From Blasia pusilla (Eukaryota > Marchantiophyta > Marchantiopsida > Blasiales), in assembly GCA_050084515.1 (NCBI GenBank), contig CM114273.1, positions 11,718,001-11,782,000 on the forward strand: 64,000 nt of DNA, in the 5' to 3' direction. Made by a program: the position numbers and the translations under genes. The notes beneath the pieces were generated by a model. That model made no database searches. It worked only from the letters and a program-made list of their open reading frames with translations, and was not told the DNA's origin. Positions 12,185 to 22,510 of the stretch are shown here, piece after piece; position 1 is the stretch's first letter; every line of letters starts with the position of its first letter.

Positions 12185-13796
12185 CAAAGAGAGAATATGA
12201 GAGAATGAGAGAGTGAGAGAGCTTCATGGGGGAGCTCGCTGGTCACTCGCTGTTTTTGCAGGTTGGGGACCGTGTTCCCCGTTCAGCGGCTCATGGGAGT
12301 GCTCACCGGAGCAAGGGCTGCTGTCATTATTCTTTGCATTTGCCGATTTTTTGTGTGGAAGAGTGGCGCGTGGAATCGCTACCCAATTTTTGATAGGGAT
12401 TGAGTATGGGGGCGGGTTGCCCCATGCTGGTGCTCTCGGGAGCACCATGTAGCTTGCTGATTTGTATTTTTACAGATGTTACATTTTCGTTGGGAGAAAT
12501 CAGCGCGGGAGCGCTGCCGAATTTTGTGTAGGAGAAAGAGACATTGGGCTTTACGACAGTCCCCGTCAGTTTTTACTGAAATGTCCGATTCTAAATATTT
12601 TTCATACTGGCGTAGATCGTGAAGCTGTGCATGCTGTGCAACAAACAATACGCAATTTGGAGTTGCGAGCAAAAAGTTATGGTCAATCTTGTAAAACTGC
12701 CATTGCTAGGCGATTTTTAGGGTTAAATTGTGCAAACCCTAAATCAGTCGCCATATCGGCGGCGGCCGTCGCCATCATAGTCACCGTCAACGGTCAACCG
12801 TCACCATCAGCAGTCAACCGTCACCATCAACCGTCAACCGTCACCATCGACGGTCAACCGTCAGTGTCAACGGTCCACCGTCCATTGTCCACCCTTTGGG
12901 TGCCATTGCCGCCATTACGGAGTGGAGGGTCTTCCACGACGTTCGTTGATTCCTTGACTTGCGTCGCCACCACGTATTTTGTTTTGGCCGCCACCGTCAT
13001 CGCAGTTTCTTCATCAACCGATGATGGCGAGATGACCTCGTTATGGTGTTTGAGTTTTGATTTCATGTTGCTATGTTGTGATTGGTAGCCGCTCGACGAC
13101 GATCGAGTATCGTCTTTTGGCGCCCGTAGAGCCGCAACGCGCCGCCCGATTGCCGCGCCCGTGCGCTCGGGGCCCACCACACCGTCTCGATCGCGAGCCG
13201 CACCGTCATTGTGGAGCAGAGTGTGGGATTATTATTGATTGAGGAGGGTATGCCGCCGAGTGCGCATCCCACCATCGGGGGCCGTGCCGTTCGTAGCCGC
13301 CGTTCCGTGCCGCTTGCAACGCCGCACCGTTCATTTGGGACAAGCATTGTCTATCGAGGAGTTTTGAGCAAGCATCGATGACGGGAGGAGTATGACTTGC
13401 TGATTGGAGGAGTTGTCTCCACGATCAAGTTGGGGTAGATTTGCGATTCTTTGAGGAGCGACATCGCCATGTGTTCGAGTTACCCATTCTCGGTCCTTTA
13501 CCCTACACGTGTGAGGGATTAGGATTTATTTGGGGATATTGGGTGTGTGGATGCTGAGAGCATCATTTATGTATGTGGTTTAGGGGACATAGACCTGTGT
13601 GGGATGTCCGGAGTTGAGGATAGGTTGTCGATGAGATGATAGCCTGGTCGATTTTCCGCACCACGCCGCGTGTTGCCGCACGTTACACGTCTCGGGGAGA
13701 GAGAGTGTAGATCGAGTGCCGCATGTTTGGGATGAGTGATTGAGGGATTCCTCACGAGGTTCAGAGTGATCAGGTGAGAGGGGCACGAGGGTCATC
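12185..13796 (+). other. Element 1 leader region
   Basis: About 1.6 kb between LR1 and gag. It starts CAAAGAGAG, with no TGG-initiated tRNA primer-binding site directly after LR1. At about 12780-12890 it holds an imperfect short tandem array built on CGGTCAACCGTCACCATC-like units. Open frames here (for example 12462-13088) have repetitive composition and match no protein family. Confidence 0.6.
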
Positions 13797-15283
13797 ATGG
13801 AGTCCGTTCGGGACTTTGAGAGGCGAGGTGGTGAACCCGAGAGTAGCTCTAGAGGTTTTACACGGAGTGGAGCGAGGTTCCGAGGGTCTCCACGTGAGGG
13901 ACCACCTCGACCTCCTTCTGTGTCATCGTCAGACGAGGGGGAGGGTGTAGAGGAGTTTGTGAGCACATCGCCACACGTTGTGAGTGGTCCTACCAGTTGG
14001 GCTAACGAGATGGACGACCGGGGTAGAGGACGCGTAGGGTTTTGGTCGAGAGGCACGATTGAGTTGCTGCGATTTTATAGCAGAGTTTAGGAGTTGGTGC
14101 GACTCCCAGTAGGCCAGGAACTCTAGAGAGTTCAACCCATTTATAGCATGGAACGGTATGTTCCAGCATTTAGAGGGGGCGCCCATGGACGATTACCATG
14201 AGTTCTCTCAGAGATATGTATGTGAGATCGAGGCGTGGAGGCTCTACTATGACCCACATTATGTGTCATGGACGGAGCCGTTCCCAGATGAGGAGGAGGA
14301 GTCAGGAGAGGCTACTGCCTCTTCCACTAGTGACGTTTTAGGAGGAGTCACTCGCACGGGAGCAATTGCACCGGCTAGTCGGGTTCGTCCCAGGTTCAAC
14401 CCTGTGGTTGAGTTCTTTGCTGAGTTGAGGGCGAGCTACCAGGGTGTACGGACGGAGAAGTTGCGGAGCATCCACGACTTCGAGGCGCCGGGTGAGAGTT
14501 TGCGTGAGGCTTACACTCGCTGCGCCCGGTTGATCAACGTCACTCGGGGTAAGTGACAGAGGCTCAGGCTATCCAGTCATGGTACGCGATGCTGGACCGG
14601 ACCCTGCGGACATGGGTGTGGGAGGGGGTGCTTCTTATGAACACCTCCCCTACGTTGAGAGATGTTTTTAGGACCGCCGAGAACATTGAGCGCAACATGG
14701 CGGAGGAGAGCGTAGCCACCATGGGTTCTGGCGAGAGCGATCCACGATTATCCGCACCACCGTGCGGCAAAGAACGTGACTCGAGATAGGTCGATCGTGG
14801 GCACCACGAGCTCAAGGAGGATACCGGGAGGCCGTGCCACAGAGACCTGCGCCTTCATATGCGACTCAGCAGCAGCCGCCTACTATTACTTGTTGGTCAT
14901 GTGGTGGAGCCCATCATCAGCGCGATTGCACTCGTCAGGGTCATGGACGTGTGCCTCAACATAGAGGAGGAGATGGTGCTGCACTAGGGGGTTATCAGTG
15001 TGACTATTGTCAGAGGTATGGTCATACACGCGCCAGGTGTTTCAGTTTACATCCTGAGTTACGTCCAGACCAAGGGCCAGAGAGGGCACCAGATCGAGTA
15101 GCCGGTCCGGGTGGGCCTAGAGATTGTGCACCAGGTGGTCCCTTTGGGGGACGAGGAGCTGGAGTTGCCCGACAGGGTGGTGGAGCTTCCCGTGGAGGAG
15201 GTAGAGTACCACCACCTAGACGCGCCGAGGGAGATGCCGGACGTGAGGTCGGGATGGTCGCTTTCAGATCTGGCAGCCTCTGA
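13797..15283 (+). pseudogene. gag: Element 1 gag with two CCHC zinc knuckles, frameshifted
   Basis: Segments 13797-14090, 14158-14556, 14553-14789 and 14834-15283 lie in different frames and together give a gag-like order. There is an acidic Ser-rich N-terminus, then a capsid-like part (GAPMDDYHEFSQRYVCEIEA; EFFAELRASYQG; LREAYTRCARLI), then two CX2CX4HX4C knuckles, CWSCGGAHHQRDC and CDYCQRYGHTRARC. The knuckles are followed by a Gly/Arg-rich tail. Gag would package the element RNA in the cytoplasm. Element 2 carries a diverged homologue (GPPMDYYHEF). At least three frame changes make this copy non-functional. Confidence 0.8.
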
Positions 15284-15910
15284 GGAGCAGATTGCCGCTA
15301 TGGCATTGAGGTTACCCGATGCCGGATCCGTGGCATCGACATCATATGGAGCAGCCAGAGATCTGAAGGATCTTGGATGGATGTGCGGGGTTGCCCAGAT
15401 GGAGGCCGCGGTAGTTGTGACGCGTGGAGCAGCCGCAGAGTTGGATCCATAGCGAGGGGAAGCCAGAAGACAGACTAGGCTTCCTCAGTCTTTCACGTTG
15501 TCCGAAGCGATGAGGACCCCATCGATGGGTCCTCATCAAAGTTCCGGAGAGTTGGTAATGGTTGTTGGTGTGCAGGCACGGAGGGCGATGGGAGAAGCGA
15601 GTGCGACGACTCCTATTGTTGATGCTCGGGAGGGGCATGTGTCGAGCACGTTGTTGGGGCGGCAACCGTTGTGTACCGCACTCCTTTATTTTCTCGCTTC
15701 CGATGTTATGGCGTTGGGGTACGCCCGCCGAGCTTTTTTTCGGCTGGCCGCTTCACTGTGAGCGCGAGTTGGAGTTCTGCATCACGTTCAGGTGATGGCA
15801 GAGGAGGTGATGGACCTGCCCTTGAGCGGATGCTTGGGCCGCCCACGCCGATTCATGGCGGTCGCGGGTCGCTAGGATGGCGGAGATGCCCGCTAGACCC
15901 GCGATAGAGC
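15284..15910 (+). pseudogene. Element 1 gag-protease linker, broken
   Basis: Frames here encode pieces such as AARDLKDLGW and EAMRTPSMGPHQ. The second has a recognisable counterpart in element 2 near 46600 (LRTPSMVP), so this is genuine element coding sequence rather than chance. No named domain is visible. Confidence 0.5.
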
Positions 15911-16288
15911 GTGCCATGGCTTTGTTGCTGTTGCTGGATAACCGAGGAGAGGTCTTCCAGCGGTAGTCCTGGAGGTAGAGCTTTTAGTCCGCAGCGCGTC
16001 TTGTTGGATTCAGGAGCGCAACCCTTGATGTTGGGGAAAGCGTCATTCAGAGGATTGGGCTTGACGAGAGCCGATGTGGAGCATTGTCCATTTCGGATAC
16101 AGACATCCTTGGGTGGAGCGAGTACCACACATTATATCACCCGACATGAGGTCGTGGTGAGGATTTGCCCGGGACATCCTACAAATGAGTCCGTGGTGCG
16201 CGCCAAGGCGATAGTGATTGATGCAGAGTCCTACGACGTCTTGGTTGGTGGAGCAGTGTTATACCCGATGGGGTTTTCCCTGGATTAG
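15911..16288 (+). pseudogene. Element 1 retroviral-type aspartic protease
   Basis: The open frame contains the active-site motif LLDSGAQPLML followed by a flap-like region, then YDVLVGGAVLYPMGFSLD, the usual end of retrotransposon pepsin-like proteases. It would act as a dimer to cleave the polyprotein. It is in the same frame as the following linker and methyltransferase, separated by stops at 16286-16288 and 16574-16576. This suggests that protease, linker and methyltransferase were once one polyprotein. Confidence 0.8.
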
Positions 16289-16687
16289 TGGGAGGAGTCA
16301 GCGTCCTACAGACCAGGATGGCAGTCATGTGATGGGCGCCTTAGCTCATTACCCGTTCGATTCACAGGTGCAGTGATCGAGCAACGGCCAGAAGAGATGG
16401 CGACCTTAGCAGGATTTAGCAGTGCCATCACTTGGCCTAGTGATTTGATTGAGGGACATGTCCATGTAGAGGATACTCCCATTCGTGACATTTCTATGAA
16501 GAGGAGTGTTATGGTAGCTGCATCATTCCGTGGAGGAGAGGTGCCGCTGTGGGGCTCGACTGAGGAGCTTCAATGATTGGCAGATGAGCACGTGCAGACC
16601 GCGTGGATCGAGGGGTTTGCACCAGAGCGTGACAGGTCTGAGGAACCCGAGATAGCAGGGAGTGCTACGATGACACCCTTGGATACC

Positions 16688-17673
16688 ACACCCATTTTGT
16701 GGTGTACCCCGGAGGAGGGTATTCAAGTGTTAGATCTCTTTGGAGGGATTAGCACCGGGTTAGCTGCTGTTTTGCAGACATGAGTGCGAGTACAGCAGTA
16801 CCTGTATGTGGAGAGTGATGATGTTGCGAGGTGCGTCTCATTACGATATGTGGCGCAATTACGCCTACGTTTTCCCGACTTATTGTCTGCGTCCGCAGTA
16901 CAGGGGTACCAAAGTTCCCTACCGAGGGATATTTTGTTGTTGGGGGCGCAGGACTTAGAGCGGGTAGGGACCATTGATTTGGTCATTGCTGGTTGGCCAT
17001 GTCAGGGCCAATCGAGTCCGGACGAGGCAAGCGGGTTGGCGACACTCGGTCCAGGTTGTTTTGGGAAGATGTTGAGGGTCTTACGGCAGTTGTAGGAGCA
17101 CCGGTCTCGTTCTCCGGCCTACATTCGGAGAATGTGCCGATCTTAGAGACTCAGTCACGGGTGGTGACGAGTGCTCATCAGTGCGTGCCTGGATCGCCCA
17201 ACAAAGTGTTCTTGGATGCGGCGAGTGTAGGTTCTAGAGCCCATCGCCGGGTCTATGGTGGACCAAATTGGTGCCCCATGCGGTGTTATGGAGGGCGTGC
17301 AGAGTGGAGCGCCCCTCCCATTTGTTAGTGGATTCCATTCGGATCCAAGTCGCCGATCACTGCAAGCGGTGAGGCACGATGATCGACCACCGTTGATCGT
17401 GGTCACGGGGTAGGCGAGCCGTGGCGCCTTGCCCATGTTTGTGAGTTTTCCGCTTCCTATGCATACAAGGAGGCTGGTCCTGGCTTGGTTTGGGATGACC
17501 AGGTTCGATGGTTGGTGGAGCCCAACGCCGACGAGAGAGAGCGGCGATGGGATTTCCCCAGAGTGACGGCGGTACCATCGGTGTCGAGGCATCACGACGC
17601 CATGTCTTGGGTCAGCGATGGACTGAATCGCTTGACATGGATCCTTAGCTTGGGAGTGGCGAGCGTCGTATGA
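16688..17673 (+). pseudogene. Cytosine-5 DNA methyltransferase domain (DNMT3-like motif order) inside element 1
   Basis: C5-methyltransferase motifs appear in linear order. Motif I is VLDLFGGISTGLAAVL (from about 16726), the SAM-binding loop. Motif II-like is YLYVESDDVARCV. Motif IV is DLVIAGWPCQGQS, with the catalytic Cys of Pro-Cys-Gln at 16999-17001. SRLFWE follows, then motif VI ENV (17128-17136), motif VIII-like GSRAHRR (17230-17250) and a C-terminal RERRWDFP segment near 17540. The order I to X is not permuted, unlike plant DRM enzymes, and resembles DNMT3. Motifs I to IV share a frame with the protease; from about 17020 the reading moves to the next frame and stops appear at 16781 and 17095, so this copy is dead. 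It lies between protease and RT. Known family role: transfer of methyl from SAM to cytosine C5. A role in silencing or self-protection of the element is inference. Element 2 has lost this region. Confidence 0.82.
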
Positions 17674-17984
17674 GATCGCAATGAGATCACAATTTGCGTT
17701 GGTGAGCCCCATGCCTACCGAGACGGTGGAGGTAGTGGCGGGGGCGAGACCCGAGGAGATCTACGACCGGGGAGATCGGGAGAGACACCCTTGGACTTCT
17801 TGGGATGTTTTGAAGGTACGCAAGGAGATGATAGCCACAAAGATCGGCGTGGTTTGAGTGCATCGCACGCGTGTAGGAGATCGAGTTTGCAATTGGTCAG
17901 GAGAGCGGCCGAGTGTTGTTGTTCGAGACGGGGTTGCACCATAGCAACCACCGATACCCGCCACGGAGAGAGTCCTACCGTAGT

Positions 17985-20700
17985 CACAATGGAGACTTGG
18001 GAGCCAAATATGGGCCCTAAGTTGACAAGAGGAGAGCGGCGCCGAATACATCGGTTCCTCGTAGTTATAGGAGCGCTGCGTTTAGCATGGAGGATTTGGG
18101 TACGTTGAAGGGACCGGGATCCGCATTGAGTTGTCGAGTGATATGCTCATCTTCCGAGCGACCTAGAGGTGCAGATGATATGGAGAGGGCTCGATTGAGT
18201 AGGAGCCGAGGACTTGGTCGGGAGGGACTAGTGGAGATGTCGCATGGGAGTATGCATCCGCCATGCTTTGTCATGCCCGCCAAGAAGGATGTGCATGGCA
18301 ACTGGACGGATAGGCGGATGTGTGGGGATTACTGACCTATCAATTGGCACACGAAGTCCAATAGGTATGCCATGCCCACCCCAGAGGAGATCTTTGATGC
18401 GATTGGTCACGCAAAGGTCTTCAGTTCATTGGATTTGCGAGCCAGATACCATCAGCTGCCTATCAGATTGGAGGACAGGCAGAAGATGACATTTTGGGGC
18501 ATCGATCCTCACGGGAAGGATTGTTTGTACCAGTGGCGGTTCTTACCATTTGGGTTAAAGAACGCCCCGGCTGAGTTTCAGAGAGTCATGGATAGGATCT
18601 TGGCTGGTTTGGATTTTGCTAGATGTTATATTGATGACATCGTAGTCTTTAGCGCCATGGTTGAGGAGCATGAGCAACATCTAGAGGAGGTGTTTCGACG
18701 ATTGCAATTACATGGGATGAAGCTACATCCAGGCAAGTGCAAGTTCTTCTACGACCAGATTGAGTACTTGGGTCATACGATATACCCTGGGGGCCTTGGT
18801 GTTCAGCAAACGAAGGTAGAGGCTATCTCACGCATTCCACGCCCTACAGATGTGAGCCGTGTTCGCGCATTCATGGGATTGGCGAACTTCTATCGGCGAT
18901 ACGTCAAGGGATTCAGTTCGATTGCAAAGCCGGCCGCTTGACCTTGCTGACCAAGGTGGATCACGAGTGGCACTTTGGGGGATGAGCGGGAGCGAGCATT
19001 TCGATTGCTCAGGACAAAGTTGACGTCCGCACCCATCTTGAGGAGACCGTCAGGGGCGGCCTTTCCAATTGCACACGATTGGAGCATGTTGGGGCTTGGA
19101 GCGGTGCTCACCAAAGATGATGATGAGGGTAGAGAGTTCATGGTGGCTTACGCTAGCCGCTCGAACAACGCTGCAGAGGCGGCTCGTATGAGGGTGAGTG
19201 CTTGGCTGCGGTGTCGTGTCGAGAGTCTTTTTTCGAGCAAGGGCGGGCCTTCTAGCTGCGGTAGATGCGGTCGATGCAAGGTGAACTCTCTAATAAGTTC
19301 TCCTTTTTCAATACAAAATTATGATGTACACTCTCCATTCTCTCACGACAGGTATCACAAATGGAAGTGCCGAGGCGATCACTTCTTCGTAACATCGGAC
19401 CCCGAAATTCCTAACTATAAAATCCCTATAAACTATTTTACGTTTGTACACGAGGAAGATAGCACAACTAGTGTTAAACCCTACTTGACCAGGCCTATTG
19501 ACATCCATGGATCGCTATATAAGGACATACAAAGTACAATCCCATGTCCTTCCATATGTGACGATAGGAAGAATCAGGAGTTGGAGATTGCATGACCTGG
19601 TTCATGAACGCCTCCCAAAATGATAAACTAAATAGCGAGTGAACCAGTGCCTATCTACAAAGAGTACCTTGACATGGTAAGGATTGAGGAAAGGAAAGTC
19701 GGGCACAGCTTGTGCTCCACCCCTATCCATGCTTGACACACATTCTCTACTCTCCTCAAGAATGGGTTTTGGCGGAGTTATTCTCCCAAGAGGGGTAATC
19801 CACTCTCATTGGGGAAGTAACAAGCCAAAACTTCCGCTATTTTAGTATGACTAAACTCCCTCTCACGGTGACAAACCTCTCATCCCCACACACACACACC
19901 ACACTCTAGAAATCTCTCAAAGAATAGACCATAGTCAAGTTACTCTCCCAAGAGGGGTGATCTACTCTCATTGGAAGAGCAAGCAATCCCAAAGCCATAC
20001 ACTCAAGAGAGACACGAGAGACTCAAGATGTGGAATAGAAGGTGATGAACCCTTGAAGGTCCCTCCTCTTTATATACTCACAAGGGATCCACAAGAGTAC
20101 GAAATAGAGCTTATCTTATCTTGTGCCACATGGCTTCCTCTCAAGGCTTAGCCAATCACATTTTGACACAAGTAGATTTCCTCTTATCTCTTGCAAAATA
20201 TCCTCTTTTACCCACATGATATTTTCCAAATTACCCCAACTAACCTAGCCACCAACCAAGACTACTTTTGCTTTTCATTAAAGCAACTACTTTACTTTTA
20301 TAAAGTCATCTTTTATTTATTACCTCCTTTTCCTAAAGTTGGGCCCGCATAAAAGAGGCACCATAAAGAGGTTTAAACATAAGAATCTCCTTTTTCTAAG
20401 CCAATTTACTTAATACTAATGAAACTCTATCTAACACTTAATGACGAAGGAGTTTACACACTGGTTGATTTTACTATACGACAGCGGTGTGGGCTGTCGC
20501 GCATTTCAGGTGTTACTTATTCGGCAACCCCTTTACCATCATCACTGATCATCAACCACTGAAGTGGTTGATGGAGTCCGACAAGCTTATAGGGAAGCTT
20601 GCGAGATGGGCTTTGTTGTTGCAGGAGTATGATTTTCAGGTGGTACATAGACCTGGGACGCTCAACCAGGATGCAGATGGGTTGAGTCGTAACCCATGCC
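17985..20700 (+). pseudogene. pol: Element 1 reverse transcriptase and RNase H, interrupted by a solo LTR
   Basis: The RT start (EPNMGPKLTRGERRRIHRFL) is near 18003. Later blocks include MPAKKDVHGNWTDRRMCGDY (18271-18335), FSSLDLRARYHQLPIRLEDR, the catalytic YIDDIVVFS (18626-18652), HPGKCKFF and RAFMGLANFYRRYVKGF. RNase H follows from 18969 (ILRRPSG, then LGLGAVLTKDDDEGREFMVA). It is cut at 19211 by a 1272-bp insertion and resumes at 20484 with WAVAHFRCYL, TDHQPLKWLM and VVHRPGTLNQDADGLSRNP. The Ty3/gypsy assignment comes from this RT-RH-IN order and these motifs. Frame changes occur near 18090, 18335 and 18940. Confidence 0.9.
19212..20483. mobile_element. Solo LTR (1272 bp) nested in RNase H of element 1
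   Basis: Begins TGTCGTGTCGAGAG and ends CTATACGACA, flanked by an exact 4-bp duplication GCGG (19208-19211 and 20484-20487). Removing the insert and one GCGG restores the RNase H reading frame (...LAAVWAVAHF...), which proves a secondary insertion. No open frame of note. It contains two related segments with CTCCCAAGAGGGGT (near 19785 and 19946). TATA-like sequences exist on both strands (plus near 19515, minus near 20072), so orientation is undecided. Confidence 0.85.
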
Positions 20701-21074
20701 CGAGTCAGCGAGATGCAACTGGAGCTCGATGGCATGGAGAGAGTGATGAGGAGTTGGTGCCAGGATGGCACGCGTCAGCCTATTTAGGCATGTTGGCTAT
20801 GGAGAGCCGAGTGTGGAGACCGATGGCGCAGGTCTAGTGGAGAGTCCTTGGATCCCGAGGCCAGTGAGGACACGACAAGTGGCCGAGATATTCATGATGA
20901 TGGAGTAGTCTTAGAGTACCTTCGTACTGGCAGCCTTGGGAGCACCATGGATGCTAGAGAGCGGGATCGGATCCTACAGCGGGCCAGACGGTTCCGTTGG
21001 GAGGGGACACATGTTTTGAGGGTTTGGGAGGATGGAAGAGTACGCGTAGTGCCGCATCCTTCGCAGAGAGCATA

Positions 21075-22329
21075 ACTAGTGCAGCATGCCCACGAGGAGT
21101 TGGGTCACTTTGGGGTAAAGCGGACGTATAGCTTGCTCCAGATTCAGTATTGGTGGCGAGGCATGCAGACTGACGTTCAGCAGTTTGTTGCCAGGTGCAT
21201 GGTGTGTGATCGGGTTTGAGCATCGTTCAATGCTCCGACTCCATAGTTGCATCCATTACCGATCATGGGCTTAGGGTATAGATGGAGTTTGGATTTTGCA
21301 GGACCTTTGCCGTTGACGGAGCGTCATAGTCGTTATGTGTTGGTGATGGTCGAGCACTTCTCGAAGTGGATCGAGTTGGTTGCATTGCCTGACAAAGCAA
21401 GTGAGGGAGTAGCTTATGCCTTCCTTGACAGAGTGCTGAGTCATTATGGTGCACCGGCTGAGGTGTTGACAGACCAGGGTACCGAGTTTCGCGGTGAGTT
21501 CCAGGCCTTGTGTTATCAGGCGTTGATCGACCACCGCACGACTTCGCGAGATCATCTTGAGGCGGATGGATTAGCGGAGAGAGTTGTGCAGACGGTGAAG
21601 AGAGGTTTACGCAAGTATGGCTTGCAGAGAGGTCACCTAGGAGATTGGGACCTCCAGTTGCCATGGTTGGCGATGGGATACAGATTCAGCAGGCAGGCAT
21701 CCTTAGCGTCTTTTTCACCGTACTTGCTACTTTATGGCCGAGAGCCACATTTACCTGCGGCCATTTGTCGAGATGCTAGTGAGGTGCTGAACCTTGATGA
21801 CCTAGATGTATGGGTGCGAGCATGTTCTCAGAGGGCTGAGTTATTTCGGAGAGTGATGCCCATGGCGTTCGAGAACTTGGCGATTGCACAACATCGGGAT
21901 ACGTTGAGGTATGCGACTATTCGAGGTGCTGGTTATCGACCAACTATCCGGAGGTTTCATCAGGGAGATTATGTCTACTTGCAGCAGACGGCACCGACGA
22001 CGTTGGATGTGACTGCAGGGCGCACTATCCTGAGAGTGCGTGACATTTTGCCATCGGGTGTTCTCTTGCTGGAGGGATGCGATGGTATGGTATGGAAGGA
22101 CCATGTGCGTAATTGTGCGCCATGTCACCTTCCTAACATTGATGGTACAGTAGATCCGAGCTTAGCAGTAGTTCCTGCAGGCTTGCGTTGTATGTTGTGT
22201 GGTTTTGCCCGTGGTGCGGCCACGATGCTAGTCTGTGATGGGTGTTCGAGAGGATGGCATATGGCATGTTTGACGCCACCTCTCACTAGGGTTCCTCAGG
22301 GACGATGGATGTGTCCTAGATGTATATAG
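21075..22329 (+). pseudogene. pol: Element 1 DDE integrase with C-terminal PHD finger
   Basis: An HHCC zinc domain (HAHEELGHFGVKRTYSLL, then RCMVCDR) spans about 21080-21217 and ends at one stop. The core (21247 onward) has LDFAGPLPLT (first Asp), LTDQGTEFRGEF (second Asp) and GLAERVVQTVKR (Glu). The usual PQSNG loop is replaced by HLEADG. The core is followed by a GPY-like barrel (HQGDYVYLQQTAPTTLD). The last 46 residues form a C4HC3 PHD finger: CMLC, VCDGC, HMAC and CPRC at 22188-22326, ending at TAG. PHD fingers read histone H3 tails; here it sits where chromoviruses carry a chromodomain, suggesting target-site choice by chromatin. The 360-residue open part is intact. Confidence 0.9.
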
Positions 22330-22510
22330 AGAAGGTAGTTCTACATTCCGACTTGTGTCTCTGACATGGATGACAAGGAGGCGACTAACGATGGGGCCAC
22401 ATGAGCACTCGGCCTTCTTGCTCTTAGCGTCCGAGAGATGTATGTCATGGTAGGTAGGGATAGATGGCTATCTGGAGTTAGAGGGACCTAACCACCAACT
22501 AGGGGGGCGA

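Noticed and set aside
12462-13088. 208-codon open frame in the leader of element 1
   Set aside because: Composition comes from the GTCAACCGTCACC array and it has no domain; treated as leader sequence.
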